Shown: positions 16,801 to 24,721 of the stretch, one piece after another
Layout of the letters: each line of letters begins with the position of its first letter
Numbering within the stretch: position 1 is the first letter of the stretch
Assembly: GCF_002086515.1 (NCBI RefSeq)
Contig: NZ_MVHH01000016.1
Span: 19,163 to 83,162 of the forward strand
DNA from: Mycolicibacter arupensis
GTDB lineage: Bacteria; Actinomycetota; Actinomycetes; Mycobacteriales; Mycobacteriaceae
Direction: 5' to 3'
DNA length: 64,000 nt
Notes under the pieces: generated by a model
What the model was told of the DNA's origin: nothing
Databases searched by the model: none
What the model saw: the letters and a program-made list of their open reading frames with translations, nothing else
Made by a program: the position numbers and the translations under genes

Positions 16801-19800
16801 ACCGCCGACTCGTGGTGGCTGCAGCAGGGCCGGATGCCCGCGGGGATCATGATCGAAAGCGGGCAGGCCGACCTGATGCTCATCTCCTGGATGGGCGCGG
16901 ATCTGCTGAACAAGAGCGAGCGGGTGTACCGCCTGCTCGGATGCGAGGTCACCTACCTGGGCGGCCTGCCCGAGATCGGTGACACCCTGCGCTTTGACAT
17001 CCACGTGGACGGCCACGCCCGGCAAGGTGACATCCGGCTGTTCTTCTTCCACTACGACTGCACCATCGACGGCGTCGAGCGGATGTCGATGCGCAACGGC
17101 CAGGCAGGTTTCTTCACCGACGAAGAGCTGGCCGCGTCCGGAGGCGTGCTGTGGCGTCCCGAAGACCAGACCGTCAGCGGACCGATGGAGATCACCCCCG
17201 CCCAGACGGCGCGCACCTCGCTGCAGCGCGCCGACCTGGAGGCCATGGCGGGCGGCGAGATCTGGCAGACGTTCGGTGCGGGCTTCGAGAAGGCCGGCAG
17301 CCACACCCGCACGCCCAGCATCCACGGCGGCGACATGCTCTTCGTCGATGAGGTGACCGACCTCGACTTCACCGGCGGGCCCTGGGGCCGTGGCTATCTG
17401 CGCGCCGTCGCCCCCGTGACGGCCGAGAACTGCTTCTTCGCAGGCCATTTCAAGAACGACCCCTGCATGCCCGGCACGCTCATGTATGAGGCGACCATGC
17501 AGACCATGGCGATCTACATGACCGCGCTGGGCATGACGATCGACTGCGACGGCTGGCGCTTCGAGCCCGTTCCCTTCGAGACCTACAAGCTGCGCTGCCG
17601 CGGCCAGGTCACCCCGCAGTCCCGCGAAGTCGTCTATGAGGTGTTCGTCCGCGAGGTGATCGCCGGTCCCGAGCCGACCCTGTTCGCCGACCTGCTCTGC
17701 ACCGTGGACGGGCTGCCCGCCTTCCACTGCGAGCGGATGGGCCTGAAGCTGTCACCGGGATGGCCGATGGACACCGGCGCCGCCGAGCTCGAAGGCTACG
17801 TCGAACCCAAACCGGTCGCCGAGGTCAACGGGTTCCGCTACGACTACCAAGCGATGTTGGCCAGCGCGATCGCCAAGCCGTCCCTGGCGTTCGGGCCACT
17901 GTTCGAAAAGTTCGACTCTCCCCGTAAGGCCGCCCGGCTGCCCGGCCCGCCCTACCACTTCATGTCCCGGGTCACCGAACTGGTGGGCGAGACCGGCGTG
18001 ATGAAGGCCGGCGCCGAGGTGGTCGTGGAGTACGACGTCCCCGCAGACGCCTGGTACTTCGCCGAGAACGGTGCGGCCAACGGACACGAGACCATGCCCA
18101 ACGCGGTGCTGATGGAGGTCGCGCTGCAGCCGTGCGGCTGGCTGGCCAGCTATGTGGGCTGCCCGTTGGACGGTGAGGCGGACCTGTTCTTCCGCAACCT
18201 CGACGGCACCGGAACCCAGCACCGTGAAGTCACCCCGGCCACCGGAACCCTGCGCATCAAGGTGAAGCTGAAGAGCCTCGCCAAGGCAGCCGGAACCATC
18301 ATCGTCGCATTCGACGGGGAGATCCTCGCCGACGACGGACCGGTCTACACCTTCGACACCGTGTTCGGTTACTTCAAACGCGAAGCGCTGCAGAACCAGG
18401 TGGGCCTGCCGGTCAGCGACTCCCAGCGTGCCGCCTTGGCTCAGGCCAGCGAAGCTGCCGAAGTCGACCTGACCACGCAGCCCGCCGAGTTCTTCGGTGT
18501 CGGAGCCCGACTGGCCGAACCCATGTTGTTGATGGTGGACCGGGTGACGGGGCGCTGGCCCACCGGCGGTGCGGCCGGACTGGGCCAATGGCGAGGGGTC
18601 AAAGACGTCAACCCCGCCGAGTGGTATTTCAAGGCGCACTTCTTCCAGGACCCGGTCCAGCCCGGATCGCTGGGCATCGAAATGCTCTTGCAGATCCTGC
18701 AGTTCGGGATGCTTGACCTGGGCCTGGGCAAGGAGGCGGGACCGGCGGCGCGCTTCGAGCCGGCCGCCTTGCATGACGCCATGACGTGGCGTTATCGCGG
18801 CCAGATCATCCCCACCAACAAACAGATCACGGGGCAGGTCGAGATCACTCGGATTGTTCGGGAGGACGCGGGGATCCTCGCGGTCGCCGAAGCGTCGCTG
18901 TGGGTGGACAACAAGCGCATCTACACCGCCAGCAACCTGGGCATGCGGATCGTCGCGGGCAGCGGTGAGCCGGGGACGCCGGCCCAGGCCGCTGCCATCC
19001 CGGCGTCCGCGGTGGCGCCCGAGGCCGCGAGCGTGGCCACGACCACCACGATGGAAGTGGCGCTGGATCCGGCCAGGGACGCCTGGGTGATCGACCACTG
19101 CCCCACCTATGTCATTCCCTCGCTGCCGATGATGTCGGTCATGGACCTGTTCGCGCAGGCGGCGGTCCGGACCACCGGTGGGGCCAAGGTTGTCGAGGTC
19201 ACCGATGTCCAGATGGTGCGGTGGGTCGTCGTCGACGCTCCTAAGCAACTGCGGGTGGTGCTCGAGCAGATGCCCGAGCGCGGACAATTCCGTGGCCGGC
19301 TGGAGGTGTGGCGGGACGCTCCCCGAGCTGAGCTGTCCCGCTGGGAGATTCACGCGCACGCCAACGTCGTGACCGCCGCTGTGTACAGCGGTACGCCGGA
19401 GCCGCCGGCCCCGCTGGACGGCGCGGTGCCCTACGCCGACCCCTATGACGGAACCGTCTTTCACGGTCCGGCGTTCGCGACCCTGACCGACGGCGCCCGC
19501 ATCGGGCGCAACGGTTCCAGCGGGACCCTCGCCATCGACCGCTGCGCGGTTCCGGTCGGGGAGTTGCAGCCGGGACTGCTCGACGGTGCACTGCACGTCG
19601 TACCGCATACGGCCATGAGCGTGTGGACCAGTGCCGCCGCCGACCCCGCCTCCTACGCCGATGCGCTCGACCCCGATGTGGGGTTCCCGCGCCACATCCT
19701 GTCGGCCCGGTTCTACGCCGAGACCCCCGTAACGGGAACCGTTGACGTGGAAGCCCGATTCGTCGGCTTTGCTGACACCGAGGGCCGCATGCCGACCTTC

Positions 19801-21141
19801 GACCTGTGGCTCAGTGCCGGGGGACGGCCGTGGGCGCGCATCAGGATGGCCGAGTTCCTGCTGAGCAAGGGGCCCCTGGCCGAGGTCGGCGGGCCGGAGC
19901 GGCGCGCGTTCATGGGCGAACGGCGGGCGGTCCCGGGGCTGTCGCTGAGCGAGCGACTGGGCCGCGGAGTGCTGGAGCTCGACGCCACGAGGATGGCAAC
20001 GTTGGACTGGTTCAAAGGCACCCTGCAGGCGGTGTACGGCTCGGACGCTCAAGGCGATGCGCTGATGGTCGAGATCGCGACCAAGGAGGCGGTGGCCGAT
20101 GCCGTGCACAACGCCATCCACCCCTGCCAGGTTCTGGTCGTCGACGGCCAGGTGAGCTGCCCGACGCTGCCGCTGGAGCGGATCACCGCCGAGGTCGAAA
20201 ATCTCGGTTCGGGTGCGTGCCGTGCCCGCGCGACGTCGGTGACCGACTGGGAGCCCGTGCGGGCCTGGTGGACCCAGAGCGCGGGCATGCCCGACGGATG
20301 GTTCGGAGAGCTTGCCCTGGGCGCGGTGCTGGCACGTTATGTGCGCCACGTCGTGGTGACCGACCCCGCTGCGATGGCGGCGGTCTACGGCCGGCCGGTG
20401 TTGGTGTTGGCCAATCACCAGGTGCAGGTCGAATCGTTGCTCGGCACCACCATCGGAAGCTGGCTCACTGGCACCAAGGTGGTCACCATCGGCCACGCCA
20501 AGCACGAGACGGGCTGGGTGGGCAACCTGCTGCGGATGATCGACGCCGCCGCGGGCAAGGAACTGGGACACCTCCGCTACTTCGATCAGCAGCAGCCCCA
20601 GGAATTCTTCGCCCTGGTGGACGAACTCAAGCGGGAGTCGGCTTCCCTCGGCATTTCGGTCATGGTGCATGCCGACGGGACACGCAGTGTGAGCTCGGGG
20701 CAGCGGGTCGAGAGGCTGACATCCACCTTGCTGGACATGGCGCTGGAGATGTCGATGCCGATCGTGCCGTTGTACTTCGCGGGAGGACTGCCCGAGGAGC
20801 CGTTGCCGCACAAGCTTGAGGTGCCCTACGGCCACGCCGCGCAGGACTACATCTTCGGCCGCCCGATCCTGCCCGACGAGCTGCGCGGAATGCCCTACGC
20901 CGAGCTGCGGCGTTACGTGATGGACGCGATCAACGGGCTCGCGCCCTTCAGCGACGCACCGCACCCGCCGAACTACGACGTGGAGAGCCGGATCACCGCC
21001 GCGGCACCGGGAGCCTCGCCGCTGGAATCGGTCTGGTTCTGCATCGAAGACGCGCTGGATGCCCTACCGGTCGACTGGAGAAATCTGGTCTCCGACGGGG
21101 AATGGGAGATGGTGCGGACGGGCCATCTCAGCCCGTCCTGA
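13846..21141 (+). CDS. pfaC: PfaC-like synthase: KS-CLF-DH-DH-(PKS DH)-PlsC acyltransferase
   Basis: 2431 residues, GTG start. Ketosynthase ~1-440 with Cys187, His322 and His358. Chain-length-factor domain ~454-790, in which Gln619 occupies the catalytic Cys position (SREQLSGTT). Pro-rich linker ~800-920. Two FabA-type double-hot-dog dehydratases: the first with HFKNDPCMPG (His1201), the second with HFFQDPVQPG (His1598). A further PKS-type dehydratase ~1735-1990 (His1751 in IDHCPTYVIP, Asp1913 in LLDGALH). A segment ~2000-2170 contains an IATKEAVADA motif reminiscent of phosphopantetheinyl transferases. C-terminal PlsC/AGPAT domain ~2180-2400 with NHQVQVE (HX4E) and HADGTRS. The C-terminal acyltransferase matches the myxobacterial Pfa3 plan and suggests direct transfer of the product to lysophosphatidate. 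Confidence 0.9.
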   Translation: MKFEPIAIVGQGCVLPGGLNADELWTTVRDGRDVLGSPGPDHWGVSAARVLCAPSEVPELDHTWSDRGGYVRGFDDAFNPGGLFLDADALVGLDPLYRWGVEAARQALDSAGWRAGEVPGSAGIALGNLSYPTKKMTDLAESVWREGLTGSESGVDWRNRFMSGLPAHLIAQALGLTGGATALDAACASSLYAIKLACDRLHDRTADVMFAGGINGASDLLLHVGFTALQALSRTGRSRPFNNGADGLVPAEGAAILVLRRLDDAIAHGDPILGVIRGVGLSNDGRGHGFLVPSQDGQERAMRLAYEMAGLQPRDISLIECHATGTSRGDLTELMSMARIFTGMSGVPIGSLKSNLGHSITASGAAGAIKVLAAMRAGVRPPTLHADDPLPFLTDSPFRLLTQAEPWDCDGPRRAAVNNFGFGGNNAHLLLEEWVDGRGVAPAPPVQPAPQPDPEIAIIGLSLLLGDGHDTASVAEHVTTCQPLPAGSGEARRGARMTEICLDLTQTRFPPADLKQTQPQQLALLGAALNIGEIIKGLPPDTTSVVVGMGCDAEVTRFGLRWRLADDVEDADQLAAARDGVVQGWTAAGVVGAMPNIVANRLNSQFDLRGPSFTVSREQLSGTTALEMAARALRRGEIDAAVVGAVDLSCEAVHEAAARALLHAEEQIPGDAAVIVILKRAADARRDGDTVYATLLADERPDAECLHLGTAPGAVNLSALLGHAHAASGLLHVAAGVLYSALGVWPDGEPWTSEQRCVAVELAGMADQRQQVMLKSSVPQAQAATLTAPAPADTGKKPIRLNFPAHLPPVVLPPPAAAPGINPPHPLEQFMPTQLPMPPALATVAESLARLPLEVGAAASPRPEAPPAAASGARTQSDDVTRPGAGTPSAGASRALQPVRPADKVVPAPTIKREPVGLTLDKDGLRVHSSGNISEIFGPAFAEQDQYSRQVRMPEPPLLLADRLLGIDAEPAKHGTGTLWTETDVTADSWWLQQGRMPAGIMIESGQADLMLISWMGADLLNKSERVYRLLGCEVTYLGGLPEIGDTLRFDIHVDGHARQGDIRLFFFHYDCTIDGVERMSMRNGQAGFFTDEELAASGGVLWRPEDQTVSGPMEITPAQTARTSLQRADLEAMAGGEIWQTFGAGFEKAGSHTRTPSIHGGDMLFVDEVTDLDFTGGPWGRGYLRAVAPVTAENCFFAGHFKNDPCMPGTLMYEATMQTMAIYMTALGMTIDCDGWRFEPVPFETYKLRCRGQVTPQSREVVYEVFVREVIAGPEPTLFADLLCTVDGLPAFHCERMGLKLSPGWPMDTGAAELEGYVEPKPVAEVNGFRYDYQAMLASAIAKPSLAFGPLFEKFDSPRKAARLPGPPYHFMSRVTELVGETGVMKAGAEVVVEYDVPADAWYFAENGAANGHETMPNAVLMEVALQPCGWLASYVGCPLDGEADLFFRNLDGTGTQHREVTPATGTLRIKVKLKSLAKAAGTIIVAFDGEILADDGPVYTFDTVFGYFKREALQNQVGLPVSDSQRAALAQASEAAEVDLTTQPAEFFGVGARLAEPMLLMVDRVTGRWPTGGAAGLGQWRGVKDVNPAEWYFKAHFFQDPVQPGSLGIEMLLQILQFGMLDLGLGKEAGPAARFEPAALHDAMTWRYRGQIIPTNKQITGQVEITRIVREDAGILAVAEASLWVDNKRIYTASNLGMRIVAGSGEPGTPAQAAAIPASAVAPEAASVATTTTMEVALDPARDAWVIDHCPTYVIPSLPMMSVMDLFAQAAVRTTGGAKVVEVTDVQMVRWVVVDAPKQLRVVLEQMPERGQFRGRLEVWRDAPRAELSRWEIHAHANVVTAAVYSGTPEPPAPLDGAVPYADPYDGTVFHGPAFATLTDGARIGRNGSSGTLAIDRCAVPVGELQPGLLDGALHVVPHTAMSVWTSAAADPASYADALDPDVGFPRHILSARFYAETPVTGTVDVEARFVGFADTEGRMPTFDLWLSAGGRPWARIRMAEFLLSKGPLAEVGGPERRAFMGERRAVPGLSLSERLGRGVLELDATRMATLDWFKGTLQAVYGSDAQGDALMVEIATKEAVADAVHNAIHPCQVLVVDGQVSCPTLPLERITAEVENLGSGACRARATSVTDWEPVRAWWTQSAGMPDGWFGELALGAVLARYVRHVVVTDPAAMAAVYGRPVLVLANHQVQVESLLGTTIGSWLTGTKVVTIGHAKHETGWVGNLLRMIDAAAGKELGHLRYFDQQQPQEFFALVDELKRESASLGISVMVHADGTRSVSSGQRVERLTSTLLDMALEMSMPIVPLYFAGGLPEEPLPHKLEVPYGHAAQDYIFGRPILPDELRGMPYAELRRYVMDAINGLAPFSDAPHPPNYDVESRITAAAPGASPLESVWFCIEDALDALPVDWRNLVSDGEWEMVRTGHLSPS

Positions 21142-21152
21142 GCTCGCCCCAG

Positions 21153-21183
21153 GCCTCGGCGTCTTGTTGACGACGGCCGAGGC
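21153..21183 (+). terminator. GC-rich hairpin after the pfa genes
   Basis: Perfect 8-base arms GCCTCGGC (21153-21160) and GCCGAGGC (21176-21183) enclose a 15-base loop that can itself pair GTC with GAC. It lies 12 bases after the pfaC stop. No U-run follows, as is common in mycobacteria, so termination is plausible but unproved. Confidence 0.5.
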
Positions 21184-21196
21184 AGGCGGCTAGCTT
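21167..21196 (+). promoter_or_regulatory. Candidate promoter for the 28-aa microprotein
   Basis: TTGACG (21167-21172) and TAGCTT (21191-21196) are separated by 18 bases, about 100 bases upstream of a small gene with an excellent ribosome site. The -35 lies inside the loop of the preceding hairpin, so it may be fortuitous. Confidence 0.35.
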
Positions 21197-21295
21197 AGTG
21201 GCGATCACGGCACGGCCGTCTCGCTGCGCAGCTGGACGTGGAGCGGCCGTCAACGTATTTCGACCGACCAAGTCTTCGCAGACAGGAGCCTTCTC

Positions 21296-21382
21296 ATGGC
21301 CTCAGCGTCCCTGGGCGTCTACACGTCCCTCGCCTGTGTTGTGGCGCTCACCCTCGCGCTGTTTGTGTCCAGCAAGTCCTGA
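21296..21382 (+). CDS. 28-residue single-helix membrane microprotein
   Basis: ATG 21296 to TGA 21380-21382 encodes 28 residues beginning MASASLGVYTS, then a hydrophobic run (about 12-24: LACVVALTLALFV) and a polar SSKS end. AGGAG at 21284-21288 lies seven bases before the ATG, an ideal ribosome site. It follows the PfaC-like gene by 154 bases on the same strand and stops 14 bases before the convergent DUF1906 gene ends. The profile is of a one-pass inner-membrane peptide. No family is recognised. It might belong to the lipid locus or be independent. Confidence 0.55.
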   Translation: MASASLGVYTSLACVVALTLALFVSSKS

Positions 21383-21396
21383 GCTGTCGCACGACC

Positions 21397-22191
21397 TCAC
21401 GGATGTAGGTTCCACTGGCCGCAGTCTTGGGCCAAGACGTCGTTGACGTCGACTTCGATTCCGCCGACGATCGGACCCGGCGTCGACGCGGTACTCACGA
21501 TCCGCTGATAGAGCACCGCAGCGGGGTCGACCTGGCCACGTGACCAGGACCGTGTCTGCCATGCCCATCGCTTGCCCGGGGTTCGAGAGACCCCGATGAC
21601 ACCGTCCTCGGCCGCCCACTGGCAGACGTTCACGCCCCCGTAGACGCCGGTGCGCTGGACTCCCAGCACCGAGTTGATGCCCCGAAACCATGGCAGGGCC
21701 ACGGCATTCCAGGTGTTGCGATCGATGTCGTCGTCGACGCTGAAGAACACCGGTGCACTCTGGCCGCCGCCGGCCGCGCTGTGCAGTTGCCAGGCGGTGC
21801 GGGCGTCGGCGACACCGCCGGGATACCCCCGGGTGAAGTCCGACGGCGCGGTGCCACCGGGTTTGCCGTACTGATAATTGCTCACGATCACCAGCCCCGC
21901 CGCGGTGAGTGATTCGGCGTAGGGCCGGGTGATCGGCTTGGCGCCGAAGTTCGAGCCCGGCCGTGACGTCGACACGTAGTTGATGACGCCGGCGTGGCCG
22001 GCGGCCCGGATGTCCGCCGCTGGGATCTGGCGCATGGCGTAGTCGATGAGAGTGGGCGCCGCAGCCCTAGCGGTCGGCGATCCGACGGAAGCAGCGCCCA
22101 GCCCGGTGAGAGCCGCGGCGGACGCGTACCGCAGTGCGTCACGTCGGGAAACGTGGTTGCGAGGAAGTGCAGTCCGTGGAGAGTCAGACAC
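21397..22191 (-). CDS. Tat-exported DUF1906 (Rv2525c-like, glycoside-hydrolase-fold) protein
   Basis: 264 residues, GTG start. A twin-arginine signal (SRRDALRYASAAALTGLG, about 15-33) precedes an Ala cleavage region. The mature part fits DUF1906, a TIM-barrel family related to GH25: YVSTSRPGSNFGAKP, YQYGKPGG, FFSVDDDID, GVYGG and DVNDVLAQDCGQW. Rv2525c is the established Tat-exported envelope member and has been proposed to act on cell-wall polysaccharide, but its activity is unproved. A close paralogue lies at 26649-27449. Here the gene is convergent with the pfa side and divergent from the carotenoid-type membrane gene. Confidence 0.88.
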   Translation of the reverse strand: MSDSPRTALPRNHVSRRDALRYASAAALTGLGAASVGSPTARAAAPTLIDYAMRQIPAADIRAAGHAGVINYVSTSRPGSNFGAKPITRPYAESLTAAGLVIVSNYQYGKPGGTAPSDFTRGYPGGVADARTAWQLHSAAGGGQSAPVFFSVDDDIDRNTWNAVALPWFRGINSVLGVQRTGVYGGVNVCQWAAEDGVIGVSRTPGKRWAWQTRSWSRGQVDPAAVLYQRIVSTASTPGPIVGGIEVDVNDVLAQDCGQWNLHP

Positions 22192-22284
22192 GCGCCGATG
22201 TTAACAATGTGACTGCTGTAAACGGTGCTGCCCGCGCCGAGAGCATCCGTACGCCCTTGCATCGCGCACGGATACGATTCGTGC

Positions 22285-23202
22285 GTGTCCACGCCCGCCA
22301 GCATTGCCTCGCCGACGGCTCCACGCGCGCCCAAGAGCCCGTCGGTGCTCGCAGGGTGGTGCGTTGTCGCGATCTGCTTCGCTGCAACGGTAACGACGGC
22401 TTTGAGCAACGGGTCGATATCTGCTGTCGCCGAAGCTATCTCGGGTGCCACCTTGGCGACGTTCGTGTTGCTCCATGCGTTGACGCTCTACCGGCCCGCC
22501 GGGGCCATCGCCTACTTCGCTGTCGCCGTGACCGTGGGTCTGGGTCTTGAGGCATGCAGTATCGCGACCGGCTTCCCGTTCGGCTACTTCGTCCACTACG
22601 CGGACGGGCCCCGTGCGTTCGGCGTGCCGTTCGTGGTTGTGGCGGCCTGGGTGATTCTGGCCTGGTTGGCGTGGATTCTCGCCAGGGTGATCGTGGGCGA
22701 AGTTCAGAGTCGATGGCTGTCGGTAGTGGTGACACCCGTCGTCGCCACTCTCGTCGTCGGCGGTTATGACCTGGTGATCGATCCGATCGGCGCCTACGTG
22801 CGCCACATGTTCGCCTATCGGGAACCGAGTGGCGTTCTGGGCGTCCCGTTGAGCAACTACGCCGGATGGCTGATCACCGGGTGGGTGCTGTTTCAGACTT
22901 TTGCGCTGATCGAACGACGGTGGCGACGGGAACCCACGTCCTCGACCCGGTCGGCGTTGTTGATGCCGTCGGTCATCTGGTTCGGCATGGGCCTGCAAGT
23001 CAACCTCGGGCTGCTGCGTGCCGGCGATGCCACCACGACTATCCAGGGCGCGCCCGTTGCATTGTCCGACATCTACGAGACGTGCTCTGAGATGACGTGG
23101 TTCATGATGGGCCTGGTCGTGGTCGTCAGCGTGATACGGCTCTATCAGGAAGCGCCGGCAGCATCTCCAGCGATCGACGACTCGAGTACACACGCCGGCT
23201 AG
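22285..23202 (+). CDS. Carotenoid-biosynthesis (CruF/DUF422-like) integral membrane protein
   Basis: About 305 residues from GTG 22285 (the open frame reaches TTG 22225). Seven or so hydrophobic helices are visible, with the conserved-looking polar motifs of the CruF/bisanhydrobacterioruberin-hydratase family: GFPFGYFVHY, YDLVIDP and GVPLSNYAGWL. Family members hydrate the psi end of acyclic carotenoids; many actinobacterial homologues are only annotated as DUF422. No phytoene synthase or desaturase lies nearby, so the substrate remains open. Its stop overlaps the stop of the convergent PPE gene by a few bases. Confidence 0.7.
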   Translation: MSTPASIASPTAPRAPKSPSVLAGWCVVAICFAATVTTALSNGSISAVAEAISGATLATFVLLHALTLYRPAGAIAYFAVAVTVGLGLEACSIATGFPFGYFVHYADGPRAFGVPFVVVAAWVILAWLAWILARVIVGEVQSRWLSVVVTPVVATLVVGGYDLVIDPIGAYVRHMFAYREPSGVLGVPLSNYAGWLITGWVLFQTFALIERRWRREPTSSTRSALLMPSVIWFGMGLQVNLGLLRAGDATTTIQGAPVALSDIYETCSEMTWFMMGLVVVVSVIRLYQEAPAASPAIDDSSTHAG

Positions 23203-24407
23203 CCGACCCCAACGGGCCGCGGCATCACGGTGAGCTTGACGCCATAGCGCGGCGTGCCCAGCCCGTGACCGCCGTTGCGGCCGGCGCCACCGGGAGGAAT
23301 CGGGGGCGGCAGGGCTGTCATCGACCTGCTCTCCGGGGCCACGGACCAGCCGCTACCCGCCGCAGCCAGGGGAGCCCCGCTCGGGCTCGCCGCTCCCCAG
23401 CTGGCCGGCGCGGACAACGAACCGACCAGGGTGGCCCGTCCCATGCCAGCAGCCACCGGGGAGCCGGCGCCGACTAAGGGGCGGGCGGCGGTCTCTAGTC
23501 CGGCGGCGGCCGTAGACGCCAGTGTCATGCCGGGGGTGGGCCCGATCCCGCCGTGGGTCAGTGCGGCCGCGCCACCGTCTATGCCGCGTGCGAGAAACCC
23601 GAGCGTGGCCAGCCCGGTAAAGCCTTCGATGTTGCCGCCGGGGTCGAAAATGCCGGTCGCGGCGATGGTGTTCCACAACTGGGCGTTGATGTTCAGGCCC
23701 GACCCGTCATCGTGGCCCCACGTTCCGTCGAAGAGGCCGTCGAAGAACTTCGTCCAGTGCCAGTCCGGATCCGTGGGACGCGTGCCCACAGCCGGTGAGG
23801 CCATGTTCCGCAACGCATCGGGCAGCTGGGCGTGGGCATTTGTGGGGTCTACACCGCCGGCATTCGGCGCGCCTTCGTCTTGATGAGTGGTTTCGGGAGC
23901 ATCGGCGAAGGGGATCAACTGCGTAGCGGTGGCTGACGCAGCGGCGTAGCCGTACATAGCCACCGCGTCTTGTGCCCACATCTGGCCGTAGCGAGCTTCG
24001 GTCGCTGCGATAGCCGGGGTGTTCTGTCCTAGGGCATTGGTCTTGACCAACGACGCCAACAAGACGCGGTTGGTCTCGACGGCAGCGGGCGGGACCGTCA
24101 TGGCGTGGGCAGCAGCGTACGCCTCGGCCGCGGCGTACGCCTGCGCCGCGGTCTGCTCGGCTTGCTCGGCGGTAACGCTCAACCACACAAAGTAGGGCTC
24201 CGCCGCCGCAGTCATTGCCGATGCGGACGGCCCCCACCAGCTCTGGCTGGCCAGGCTGGCTACCAGCCACTCGAAAGCAGTTGCAGCCGAGCGTAGTTCT
24301 GCGGCCAGTAGATTCCAGGAGGCCGCGGCGGCCAACATCGGGCCCGATCCCGGACCGGCGTACATGCGCGCCGAATTGATCTCTGGCGGCATTGATCCGT
24401 AGTCCAT
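23199..24407 (-). CDS. PPE-family protein (SVP-like subgroup)
   Basis: 402 residues. The N-terminal ~175-residue PPE domain has the PPE signature at residues 7-9 (MPPEINSARMYAG), a WXG motif near residue 58 (SWWGPSA), and the helical hairpin typical of heterodimers with PE proteins and of EspG binding. The C-terminal part contains VGSLSAPASW, a variant of the GxxSVPxxW motif that defines PPE-SVP proteins, then a Gly/Pro-rich tail. It begins 14 bases after the PE gene and surely forms a PE-PPE pair exported by a type VII (ESX) system. No ESX genes are in the window. The cargo function is unknown. Confidence 0.92.
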   Translation of the reverse strand: MDYGSMPPEINSARMYAGPGSGPMLAAAASWNLLAAELRSAATAFEWLVASLASQSWWGPSASAMTAAAEPYFVWLSVTAEQAEQTAAQAYAAAEAYAAAHAMTVPPAAVETNRVLLASLVKTNALGQNTPAIAATEARYGQMWAQDAVAMYGYAAASATATQLIPFADAPETTHQDEGAPNAGGVDPTNAHAQLPDALRNMASPAVGTRPTDPDWHWTKFFDGLFDGTWGHDDGSGLNINAQLWNTIAATGIFDPGGNIEGFTGLATLGFLARGIDGGAAALTHGGIGPTPGMTLASTAAAGLETAARPLVGAGSPVAAGMGRATLVGSLSAPASWGAASPSGAPLAAAGSGWSVAPESRSMTALPPPIPPGGAGRNGGHGLGTPRYGVKLTVMPRPVGVG

Positions 24408-24421
24408 TGTTCAAAAACCTT

Positions 24422-24721
24422 TCAGGAGAACGAGGTAACGTTCGCGGCGTCGGTAGCTGCGTAGGCTCGTGCGTTGCGTTGCAGAGTGTCCACGAACAAC
24501 TCATGAACAACCGCAGCTCGCCTGCTGATCGCTTGGTACATCTGCGCGTGCCGTGCGAACTGGGCTGCGGTCAGTGCCGAGACTTCATCGGCGGCGGCGG
24601 GAAGCACCCCCGTAGTCGAGGCTGCGGCAGCAGCGCTCTGTGCGGCCACGGAATCGCCGACGCCGCGCAGGTCGACCGCGGTAGCCATCAGCTCTTCGGG
24701 CAGTGCGGATACAAAAGACAT
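24422..24721 (-). CDS. PE-family protein, partner of the adjacent PPE
   Basis: 99 residues, the length of a bare PE domain. It begins MSFVSALPEELMATAVDL with the PE dipeptide at residues 8-9, Ala-rich helices follow, and the C-terminus ends in a YxxxD-type export signal (YAATD near residue 88). GGAGAG lies upstream of the ATG. It is directly upstream of and cotranscribed with the PPE gene. Together they should form the four-helix heterodimer used as an ESX substrate. Confidence 0.92.
   Translation of the reverse strand: MSFVSALPEELMATAVDLRGVGDSVAAQSAAAAASTTGVLPAAADEVSALTAAQFARHAQMYQAISRRAAVVHELFVDTLQRNARAYAATDAANVTSFS

Noticed and set aside
17752..20964. 1070-residue open frame on the minus strand within the PfaC-like gene
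   Set aside because: It is the antisense image of a GC-rich coding region; its translation is Arg/Gly/His-rich with no domain, while the plus strand encodes clear catalytic motifs.
7327..21141. Assignment of the Pfa-like locus to phleic-acid synthesis
   Set aside because: Phleic acyls in trehalose polyphleates are attributed to a different type I PKS locus with papA3, fadD23 and mmpL10; none of those neighbours is present here.
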